49,717 bases of DNA from a virus. Below, piece after piece: positions 34,527 to 40,481 of the stretch. The stretch is from IMG/VR virus record IMGVR_UViG_3300034073_002380, positions 1 to 49,717 of that record, one strand, 5' to 3'. Numbering within the stretch: position 1 is the stretch's first letter; each line of letters begins with the position of its first letter. The notes below the pieces were generated by a model. It saw nothing but the letters and a program-made list of their open reading frames with translations. It was not told the origin of the DNA and did not search any database. Both the position numbers and the translations under genes were made by a program.

Positions 34527-34937
34527 TCAGTCAAACCACCGCCGGGCAATGCCCCGCCCGAGGTTCCGGCGCGCAGTCGCCCGGATCTTGTCGCAGCTGG
34601 GGGCGCCGGCCTCCCGCCAGTAAGCCCACAGCGCCGACGCCAGCGCCCGACACGCGGCCGCCCGGTATTCGGTGGGGAAATATTGGCAGGCGCAAAACTC
34701 CAGGCGCTTCCCGTCCCAGGTCAACCGGCCAGACTTCAGAACGTCGGCCAGGATCGATTCAGGCAGGCACGTTGAGAGTTCCACGATTCGGAGCATGGCG
34801 CGAGCCTCCCGACCGTCGCGCAGAATCCGGCGGTAATCCTGCATAAACGCCTCCCGGCTGCCGCCGTAATTCACCCACTCGATGCCGGACCGCTGGCCGA
34901 TAAACCGGTGCATCGCTTCGAGGATCTCAGTCTTCAT
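34527..34937 (-). CDS. Plasmid-type hypothetical protein (136 aa)
   Basis: The N-terminal HRFIGQRSGIEWVNYGGSRE, then AFMQDYRRILRDGREARAML is a signature I recognise from proteins of conjugative plasmids and genomic islands of proteobacteria; the function there is unknown. The C-terminal half contains CACQYFPTEYRAAACRALAS. The ATG overlaps the upstream stop. Its presence points to exchange between this phage and plasmids or islands. Confidence 0.7.
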   Translation of the reverse strand: MKTEILEAMHRFIGQRSGIEWVNYGGSREAFMQDYRRILRDGREARAMLRIVELSTCLPESILADVLKSGRLTWDGKRLEFCACQYFPTEYRAAACRALASALWAYWREAGAPSCDKIRATARRNLGRGIARRWFD

Positions 34938-35281
34938 CGGACCCCCTCCACGCCGCAGTTGATCCGGTTTGCCGGGCTCAGGGCGATCTGCTCACGCCAG
35001 GCGGCCTCGGCGGCCTCCCGGGTCGCATACGTCCCCAGGCGCTGCCCGAACCAGTAGTTCCGCAACTCCCAGGCGCGGACCGGTTCCTCGAGTCTGTCCA
35101 GGTGATCGGAGATGAATTGGACCAGATCGGTCCCAACCTGGGCGCCGTCCTGGTCAATGCGATAGAGCCCGGGCCCGGACAGTCGAGCGTGTCGGCGCAT
35201 AGCCTCGACGGCGCGCTGCAAGGTTCGGAACTGGCCGACCTCGGCGCCGGTGTGCGTTTCAACGAGTGTGAAGTGTTTCAT
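34934..35281 (-). CDS. Hypothetical accessory protein (115 aa)
   Basis: Strand-helix pattern HFTLVETHTGAEVGQFRTLQ, RAVEAMRRHARLSGPGLYRI, then ELRNYWFGQRLGTYATREAA, twice a 'strand then amphipathic helix' unit, which suggests an internal duplication. The leader ends CACTACAAGC before ATG, with no ribosome site. The end overlaps the 136-aa gene (ATGA). Function unknown. Confidence 0.65.
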   Translation of the reverse strand: MKHFTLVETHTGAEVGQFRTLQRAVEAMRRHARLSGPGLYRIDQDGAQVGTDLVQFISDHLDRLEEPVRAWELRNYWFGQRLGTYATREAAEAAWREQIALSPANRINCGVEGVR

Positions 35282-35307
35282 GCTTGTAGTGGATCAACCG
35301 ATCCGCA

Positions 35308-35334
35308 GGCGCCCCGCCTGTCACCCAGGGCGCC
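35308..35334. other. GC-rich hairpin in the accessory operon
   Basis: GGCGCCC (35308-35314) and GGGCGCC (35328-35334) form a 7-bp perfect stem with a 13-base loop in the gap between the 75-aa and 115-aa genes. It has no T run, so it is more likely an mRNA processing or stabilising element, or a rho-associated pause, than an intrinsic terminator. Confidence 0.45.
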
Positions 35335-35340
35335 GCCGGG

Positions 35341-35568
35341 TCAGTCGCGCTCGCACCTGGAGATCGTCAACTCCCGGCCGCATCGGCACAGGATCCAGAG
35401 CGAACCGGATTCGTTCAGGGCGCGCATGATGCCTGGGAGATCCAGGGAGCGCGGGCCCCAGCCGATGACGCGATACCAGGCCGAGAGCGCGGCGCTGTGC
35501 ATCGTGGGGAACAACTCGACGCCTTCGTGGGCGTGGCTGTCTTGAATGGTCCAGACGGTGGTTTTCAT
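35341..35568 (-). CDS. Hypothetical accessory protein (75 aa)
   Basis: TTVWTIQDSHAHEGVELFPT, then MHSAALSAWYRVIGWGPRSL and a C-terminal CRCGRELTISRCERD with three cysteines. The start at 35568 overlaps the preceding stop by one base (TGATG). No family recognised; small alpha-beta cargo protein. Confidence 0.6.
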   Translation of the reverse strand: MKTTVWTIQDSHAHEGVELFPTMHSAALSAWYRVIGWGPRSLDLPGIMRALNESGSLWILCRCGRELTISRCERD

Positions 35569-35693
35569 CAGTGGTTGGGTGTGAGCCCCTGGGACGATTC
35601 GAGGAGGCCCTGGGCAATGACCAGGGCGACAAGGGCCAGGGCGATCAGCGCCTGGCAAACGCGGCGGCGGGTGGTGGTGGGTTTGTCTTTCAT
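35568..35693 (-). CDS. Very small membrane protein (41 aa)
   Basis: MKDKPTTTRRRVCQ is followed by a hydrophobic helix ALIALALVALVIAQGLL (about residues 15-31) and a short polar tail. Basic residues before the helix suggest an N-in orientation. The start was set at the internal Met because the longer open frame upstream is Pro/Arg shadow sequence. It is coupled to the next gene through TGATG. Too short for most gene callers. Confidence 0.55.
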   Translation of the reverse strand: MKDKPTTTRRRVCQALIALALVALVIAQGLLESSQGLTPNH

Positions 35694-35755
35694 GGTGTTA
35701 TCTGGCGTTCTGGCCAGACCAGGCGCAGCGCCCCGAAGGACGGCGCCGGATCTGA

Positions 35756-35971
35756 TCAGCGGCTGAGAGCCTGGCAAACTCGGGCGAACTGTTGCGCCTG
35801 GTGAGGCTGAGGATGCACGGCCCAGATCGAAGACCGAGTTGCCCGGACGAACCGGGACGGCTTCGCCTGGCCGCAGCGGACCCATTGGCCGCGTTGGAGT
35901 CGAAGGGCGCCGGAGTAGAGGGCCTCTGTCATGCCGGGATTCCAGAGGTCGATGGTAGGGAGGTATTTCAT
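35756..35971 (-). CDS. Hypothetical accessory protein (71 aa)
   Basis: KYLPTIDLWNPGMTEALYSG, then ALRLQRGQWVRCGQAKPSRF and a basic end VRATRSSIWAVHPQPHQAQQ. The 'LQRGQWV.CG...PSRFV' pattern occurs in small plasmid cargo proteins. It starts 4 bases after the stop of the 73-aa gene. Function unknown. Confidence 0.6.
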   Translation of the reverse strand: MKYLPTIDLWNPGMTEALYSGALRLQRGQWVRCGQAKPSRFVRATRSSIWAVHPQPHQAQQFARVCQALSR

Positions 35972-35975
35972 GGGA

Positions 35976-36197
35976 TCAGAAGATCTCAGCCCGGGCTTCC
36001 TCGTATCGGTCCGTGTGGATTCGGGCGACCCGATGCATCAGCGCCTCGGCGGCCGCGAACGTCTCGCAGTCTTCGACCAGGTCGGCCCAGTCGGCGCCGT
36101 CGTAGCATTCGATGAAGACCTGGTAGCCGTAGCCCAGATCGTAGTTTTCGGAGGCGATCGCCTTCAAGCGGGCGATCCAGTCTTGCGTGTTGTTCAT
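35976..36197 (-). CDS. First gene of the minus accessory operon (73 aa)
   Basis: Acidic helical protein: NNTQDWIARLKAIASENYDL, then GYGYQVFIECYDGADWADLV and AAEALMHRVARIHTDRYEEA. Acidic surface and size recall DNA-mimic or plasmid cargo proteins, but no family is certain. The leader is SD-less and A/C-rich (AACAAAAACAACATG). TTGACG (36234-36229) ends 31 bases before the ATG, the spacing seen at other promoters of this phage, though the -10 is poor. Confidence 0.6.
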   Translation of the reverse strand: MNNTQDWIARLKAIASENYDLGYGYQVFIECYDGADWADLVEDCETFAAAEALMHRVARIHTDRYEEARAEIF

Positions 36198-36338
36198 GTT
36201 GTTTTTGTTGTTAGAACTGCGACCGAGCCGTCAAGGTCGCATAAACCGCTTTGCGTGTCAAGGCCTGGTTGTCAGATTGTGCGGATTCACTCGGTAAACA
36301 TTGGTTGAAATCAGTGTGCTGTCAGTCATTGTCATGTC
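36198..36338. promoter_or_regulatory. Divergent control region with repeated TGAC/GTCA boxes
   Basis: The 141 bases between divergent genes hold minus-strand TTGACA (36261-36256) and TTGACG (36234-36229), both within CCTTGAC direct repeats 27 bases apart, and on the plus strand a GTCA-rich run shortly before ATG 36339 (TGTCAGTCATTGTCATGTC). No -10 box matches well. The repeated TGAC half-sites resemble those at 24980-25015 and 41886-41901. Confidence 0.5.
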
Positions 36339-36677
36339 ATGCCAGCATTGGAAAAACGGGTGCCTGAGGTTGATGGAAAATCTTTGACCAGGAGAGCGAA
36401 GCGCGGGGAAGTGGTCATTGCTCTGGCTCGGGCAATGGAGCCCGGCGCGATGGCTCTACGGCTCAGGCGCTGCGCGGTTGAGATGTCAGACCTTGCCCAG
36501 GATGCCGGCGCCCCCGCTGCCGACCGAGTTGCAGCCGCTCGGGCCCTGGTCTCAATCCAAGGCCAGCTGCTGGATCTGATCGGGTGGACCAAGCGCCCGG
36601 CCTCTGCTCCTGGCAAAGGTCGCCCCTCCGCTCCCATGCTCGATGTCTCCCCTGTCGGGCCGCCTCCGGACCTGTGA
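36339..36677 (+). CDS. Hypothetical helical protein (112 aa)
   Basis: KSLTRRAKRGEVVIALARAM, then EPGAMALRLRRCAVEMSDLA, ADRVAAARALVSIQGQLLDL, followed by a Pro/Gly-rich tail. Mostly helical and basic. Size and helix content would suit a small terminase subunit or a regulator, but no DNA-binding motif is certain. It stands alone on the plus strand between two minus operons with a GTCA-rich upstream region and no Shine-Dalgarno (GTCATGTCATG). Confidence 0.55.
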   Translation: MPALEKRVPEVDGKSLTRRAKRGEVVIALARAMEPGAMALRLRRCAVEMSDLAQDAGAPAADRVAAARALVSIQGQLLDLIGWTKRPASAPGKGRPSAPMLDVSPVGPPPDL

Positions 36678-37251
36678 CCTGGTCGGTACCTTGCTATCCG
36701 AGGTAGTGCCCAGGTCGAAGCCACACCCAGACCAGGACAGCGGCGCGCCTGGACAAGGAAGGCCGGCCTGGTCGATGGCGCCGGGACCCATAAGGGATTC
36801 CTTACGGCCCTGACCGTCCCCACGGTGTGCCCGGGGTGGGGGGCCCGCCGACCACGGAGCCACTACGGGACCCCCTCCCCAATACCTAGGAGCATTTCCA
36901 AACCGACATAGAGCGTTTTACAAGATAGGGGTCTACTAGGGCCGCATGAGGGGTATCGCTTGATCTTCACCCTGCGTTTGACCCATACATTCCCAGTGTT
37001 TTTCTGCTTCAAAGTAGCAGGGTCCAATAGGGGTCTAGGGGTAAAGTGAAAGTTAATGGTTCTACAGAATGTTGTCCTGATGGATGGATTCCGACGCTCC
37101 AGGAAATTCTCCAGCCGCCCCGCCATGAATGTATTAGGTGACTCCCTTAGCCTCATACTACCCCCCTACTTTGGAGCCACGAGGCCCTGGAAGTGAGGAG
37201 GCAAACGGAGGGTGAGACACCATCGAAATCCTCCCAGGAAATTTTGGAGTC
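36678..37251. other. 574-bp gene-poor region with direct repeats and a stem-loop
   Basis: No convincing gene. Contents: ATAGGGGTCTA twice (36925-36935, 37027-37037), TCACCCTGCGTTT at 36967-36979 and again at 37252-37264 over the end of the 128-aa gene, several G/C runs, and an inverted repeat AGGGTGAGAC/GTCTCACCCT at 37209-37218 and 37249-37258. Located at the end of the replication operon, it is a reasonable candidate for an origin or packaging site. A 97-codon minus frame (37156-36863) is probably chance. Confidence 0.5.
36925..37037 (+). repeat. Direct repeat ATAGGGGTCTA, two copies
   Basis: Exact 11-base copies at 36925-36935 and 37027-37037, each followed within two bases by further CTA/GGG runs. 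They lie in the gene-poor region; iteron-like if functional, but two copies are few. Confidence 0.5.
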
Positions 37252-37258
37252 TCACCCT
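37209..37258. other. 10-bp inverted repeat at the end of the replication operon
   Basis: AGGGTGAGAC (37209-37218) and GTCTCACCCT (37249-37258) are exact complements around a 30-base spacer that itself contains TCCT-CCC-AGGA. The right arm overlaps the stop codon of the 128-aa gene. It may act as an mRNA 3' structure or part of an origin; there is no T run. Confidence 0.55.
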
Positions 37259-37638
37259 GCGTTTTCCAGGATCAGCCACTTCACGTATCCGTTGGACTTC
37301 TTTTTCTTCACCAGGCTCGGATTGCGCTTTGCGTACAATCCAAACGTCGAGGCGAAGGAGAAGAACTCGCTCCGAGGTTCCGGTTGATGCAGCCAGAGTT
37401 CGCGTAGTGTGTATCTACCAGGTGCAGGTAGAACGATTTGCGATTCACTGGAAGAGACGACGAGCTTGAATTGCTCGACGTCTTCCTTCACTCGGATGCG
37501 GTTGCCGTCAACTTCCAGGCGCGGCATGAGCTTCGCGATGGCGACGGCTTCGTCCCAAACCTTGGGAAGGTTGGCGGTGCGGTGGATGGCCTGGCCTTTG
37601 CGAAGGCGCAGGAGATAGGTGTGGAGGTAACTGTTCAC
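37252..37638 (-). CDS. Stand-alone copy of the primase C-terminal domain (128 aa)
   Basis: Residues about 90-128 (FFSFASTFGLYAKR, then NPSLVKKKKSNGYVKWLI) align with the end of the adjacent primase-helicase (LFRFNTACGVYLAR, then TRFKKAKTNGKVKWAI). The N-terminal 85 residues (TANLPKVWDEAVAIAKLMPR, LEVDGNRIRVKEDVEQFKLV) have no clear match. The lysine-rich NG.VKW end is probably DNA-binding. The GTG start has its own promoter inside the primase gap (TTGACG-N17-TAGGGT), with 6 bases from -10 to GTG. Function unknown; a replication accessory is likely. Confidence 0.65.
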   Translation of the reverse strand: MNSYLHTYLLRLRKGQAIHRTANLPKVWDEAVAIAKLMPRLEVDGNRIRVKEDVEQFKLVVSSSESQIVLPAPGRYTLRELWLHQPEPRSEFFSFASTFGLYAKRNPSLVKKKKSNGYVKWLILENAG

Positions 37639-37644
37639 AAGCGA

Positions 37645-37673
37645 ACCCTAACACCCTCGCCCTGTGCCGTCAA
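37645..37673 (-). promoter_or_regulatory. Promoter for the 128-aa gene (TTGACG-N17-TAGGGT)
   Basis: Minus strand -35 TTGACG (37673-37668) and -10 TAGGGT (37650-37645), 17 bases apart. GTG begins 6 bases after the -10 box, so transcription would start at or next to the start codon. It matches the recT promoter in -35, spacing and TA(C/G)GGT. Confidence 0.65.
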
Positions 37674-39883
37674 TCCAAGGCACCGAGTTTTTGAGGCGGC
37701 GAGATGGCCCACTTCACCTTGCCGTTGGTCTTGGCCTTCTTGAATCGCGTCGGATCCTGCTCATGCAGTCGCGCGAGGTAGACGCCGCAGGCGGTGTTGA
37801 AGCGGAAGAGGCGATCGGCCTCGCGGGAATACTTGGAGTCGCGGAGGATGGTTTCGAGGTCGGCGGCCGTTCCTCGCCAGGTGAGGAATTCGTTCTCGAA
37901 GATCACGGTGTCGATGAGGCCGATGAGTTGGTGTTCGGGTGACAGCTGCATGAGTTCCTCGAGGATGGCGGGGTGCTGGTAGGCTTTCAGGCCGCAGCGG
38001 GGTTCGACGAGGTGTTCGGGGACGGTGAGGCCGTCGAGGTAGTGGGCGAAGGCTGGGAGTTCGGTGTCGATGATCTCGCGGAGGACTTCGATTTCGGGGC
38101 CTGGCCAGGGGAGGACGTGGCGGACGCAGCGCAGGATGATGAGCTTGTCGAGGAGGGATGGGTCGAGTGGCGGGAGGACCTGGAGGTTCTCGGGCTCGTC
38201 GTTGAGGGAGATGGACATGGCCCAGATGGGGCGGAGGGTGACGGCCTGGCGGTTCTTGGGGTGGCAGGACTGGTCGATGTCGAAGAGCATCGATTTGATG
38301 TGGGAGCCGAGGGATCGCCGGGAGTGGATGTCGCGGCCGGGTGCCTCGTCGGAGATGCAGAGGTGCTCGGAACTGAAAAGGTCGCCGTTGAACTCGGTGG
38401 CGCCGCTCATGTAACGGTAGGGCTTGGCGATGCGGCCGCCGAGGAGGCGGGTGATGACGGCTGCCTGGACGAAAGACTTGCCGCAGGCGGCGGGGCCGAC
38501 GAGGGCGAGGGCCTGCGAAGCTCGCCAGGTGTTGGTGAGGACAGCGCGGCGGCGGAGTGCCAGCCAGAAGATGAGGCGCCAGTACTGGTCGTCGTTCTGG
38601 TCGAGGAGGTTGTGGAGGTAGGTCTGGATGCGTGACGAGTCGCCGGGGACGGCGGGGAGTGGGGCGACGGATTCGGTGACCAGGATGTTGCCGTAGAGAC
38701 CGGCGCGGTGACCGGCCACGCAGCCGGCGTAACGGATCCGGGTGTCGCGGGTGCGCCGGAGGAGTTCGCGGTCCACGTCGGAGGCGCCCGTCTGGTCCTT
38801 GGTGGGTGAGACGCCGGACTCGGTGAATAGGGTTCGGACACGCTCGCCGTTGATCTGGGCGTAATCGCCCCAGGAGTTGCGGGTCCACCACTGGCCGGAG
38901 TTCGGGTCGTAATGGAGGTCGTCGAGCGGGTTGGCCGAGGCGGGCACCGGTTGAGCGGGAACCGGCCGCGGCAGATCGCCAGCGGCGTCGAGGAGGCCCT
39001 GGATGGAAACGTCAGCGGGGATGGGGTCGGCGAGGTCCCAGCCGTCGGGGAGCGTGGCCGGGAGGTTGACGACGCGGGCGGCGGGGAGGCGGGCCTTGAG
39101 GTAGGTCATGGCGTCGCGGCCGGGTTTGTCGTGGTCTGGCCACAGGATGACCGGGGTGGCGCGATCCAGCAGGGGTTCGAGTGCGGCGCGCTGGACACGC
39201 TTGGAGCCGCCCTGCCAGGTGATGACGACGTGGGACGGGAAGAGCTTGGAAGCGGCGACAGCGGTTTTCTCGCCCTCGACGATCAGGACGGGGTCGTTCG
39301 GGCGGCGGCTGAGGAGGTGGAGGTTGAAGAGGGGGACCGGGTCGGGGTTGGGCCATCCCTTCCAGCGCCAGTGACGGGGGTTGAGCGGGTCGGGAAGCTG
39401 GTTGTCGGGCGGCAGGAGACGGAGGGGGCGCACGTCCTTGGAGCCGTCGGGGAGGTCGAACCGGACGACGTAGGCGCGGATCGTGCCGTCCGGGTTGTGG
39501 TACGGCCAGGCTGCGGTGCCGTAGCGGTAGGGCTGCGAGGCGTCGGCGCGGTGACCGAATTTGAGGGGGTCGAACTGGCGTTGGGTGGGTTGGTGGTCGT
39601 CGCGGATCCCGAGGAATTGGCGGGCCCAGGCGGCAGCGCGGCCGATCGGGAGGGTCTGGTTTTGGGCGATGAGGGCCAGGAGATCGCCGCCCTCGCCAGC
39701 GGCGTGGTCGTACCAGAGGCCCTGCTTGGGGCCCTGGAGTTCGACGTAGCAGGAGTCGCCGGCGTCACCGAAGACGTTGCCGACGATCCACTGGGTGCCG
39801 ATGCGGCGGCCAGCGGGAAGGAGTTGCGCGCAGAGTTCTTCAACGCGGACAGCGAGTGCGTCCGCGAGTTCGTGGAGTTCCAT
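37670..39883 (-). CDS. Toprim primase fused to helicase ATPase (737 aa)
   Basis: Primes and unwinds DNA. Residues about 45-70 (CYVELQGPKQGLWYDHAAGE, then GGDLLAL) match the N-terminal domain of phage/plasmid primases without a full zinc finger. A Toprim core follows: PVLIVEGEKTAVA (198-210) and VILWPDHDKPGRDA (245-258). The C-terminal half is an ATPase with LALVGPAACGKSF (about 460-472) and LCISDEAPGRD (about 508-518), of the DUF5906/virulence-associated E kind or SF3-like. The last 45 residues recur as the separate 128-aa protein. No start-proximal ribosome site (TACAAGCACCC before ATG). It is the only polymerase-like enzyme found, so host DNA polymerase must be used. Confidence 0.85.
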   Translation of the reverse strand: MELHELADALAVRVEELCAQLLPAGRRIGTQWIVGNVFGDAGDSCYVELQGPKQGLWYDHAAGEGGDLLALIAQNQTLPIGRAAAWARQFLGIRDDHQPTQRQFDPLKFGHRADASQPYRYGTAAWPYHNPDGTIRAYVVRFDLPDGSKDVRPLRLLPPDNQLPDPLNPRHWRWKGWPNPDPVPLFNLHLLSRRPNDPVLIVEGEKTAVAASKLFPSHVVITWQGGSKRVQRAALEPLLDRATPVILWPDHDKPGRDAMTYLKARLPAARVVNLPATLPDGWDLADPIPADVSIQGLLDAAGDLPRPVPAQPVPASANPLDDLHYDPNSGQWWTRNSWGDYAQINGERVRTLFTESGVSPTKDQTGASDVDRELLRRTRDTRIRYAGCVAGHRAGLYGNILVTESVAPLPAVPGDSSRIQTYLHNLLDQNDDQYWRLIFWLALRRRAVLTNTWRASQALALVGPAACGKSFVQAAVITRLLGGRIAKPYRYMSGATEFNGDLFSSEHLCISDEAPGRDIHSRRSLGSHIKSMLFDIDQSCHPKNRQAVTLRPIWAMSISLNDEPENLQVLPPLDPSLLDKLIILRCVRHVLPWPGPEIEVLREIIDTELPAFAHYLDGLTVPEHLVEPRCGLKAYQHPAILEELMQLSPEHQLIGLIDTVIFENEFLTWRGTAADLETILRDSKYSREADRLFRFNTACGVYLARLHEQDPTRFKKAKTNGKVKWAISPPQKLGALD

Positions 39884-39912
39884 GGGTGCTTGTAGGAGGT
39901 TGTGAGGCGGTG

Positions 39913-40113
39913 TCAGGCCTCGGAGTTCAGGTCGTATTCGTTGGCTTCGAGAAGGGCTGCCTGGAGTTGCTCAGGCGTGGCTGGTTTGTTGCCGGCGAGG
40001 ATTCCGAGGCGCTCGTAGAATCGATAGGTGGCCTCGGGAGAGAGGTGCTTGGGGGATTCCTGAGTGAGCATCTGGGTGAGGGTGGCTGGCGTTGGTAATG
40101 GGGCATCGATCAT
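39913..40113 (-). CDS. Hypothetical protein (66 aa)
   Basis: PATLTQMLTQESPKHLSPEA, then TYRFYERLGILAGNKPATPE and QLQAALLEANEYDL: three helices, acidic end. Its ATG overlaps the nuclease stop (ATGA) and it ends 29 bases before the primase start. A replication accessory by position; no family recognised. Confidence 0.6.
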   Translation of the reverse strand: MIDAPLPTPATLTQMLTQESPKHLSPEATYRFYERLGILAGNKPATPEQLQAALLEANEYDLNSEA

Positions 40114-40481
40114 AGGTTGTCGGTGTCGGAGATGGAACGGGCGATGATGGCGAGGCCGCCGGCGGCGTTGATCTGGTCGAGCCAGTTGCGCTGGTCGGGA
40201 CGGAGCTTGCCGGTGGGGGTTTTGACTTCGATGGAGAGGAACTGAGCGATGCAGCGGCCGACCATGTCGGGCGTGATGGTCACAGTGCGCCAGCCGATGA
40301 GATCGCCGGACCCCGGGAACAGGCCCATGCGGACGTGGCGGGCGTCAGACAGGAAGACGCCTTCGGGGTCGCGCAGGGCCTTGCCGACGTAGCCCTCGCC
40401 GACCTGGTTGCGGAAGAGGCGCACGTGCGGTTTCGAGCCAGCGGCGCGGAGGATGAGAGCCTGGAGTTCGGTTTCGGTCAT
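40110..40481 (-). CDS. VRR-NUC domain nuclease (123 aa)
   Basis: A PDDEXK-type nuclease of the VRR-NUC family: LILRAAGSKPHVRLFRNQVG, GLFPGSGDLIGW, then FLSIEVKTPTGKLRPDQRNW with the catalytic D and ExK, and INAAGGLAIIARS. Stand-alone VRR-NUC proteins in phages sit beside SF2 helicases and are thought to cut branched DNA. The ATG at 40481 overlaps the helicase stop (ATGA); the frame extends 60 bases further into the helicase gene. It is coupled to the 66-aa gene downstream. Confidence 0.88.
   Translation of the reverse strand: MTETELQALILRAAGSKPHVRLFRNQVGEGYVGKALRDPEGVFLSDARHVRMGLFPGSGDLIGWRTVTITPDMVGRCIAQFLSIEVKTPTGKLRPDQRNWLDQINAAGGLAIIARSISDTDNL

Noticed and set aside
36339-36677. 112-aa protein as the small terminase subunit
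   Set aside because: Helical and basic, but no HTH or terminase-like pattern is certain and it is far from terL; kept as hypothetical.
36863-37156. 97-codon minus frame in the gene-poor region
   Set aside because: Has a GGGGGG run before its ATG, but the protein shows no domain pattern, overlaps direct repeats and is not coupled to neighbours. Left as unlikely.
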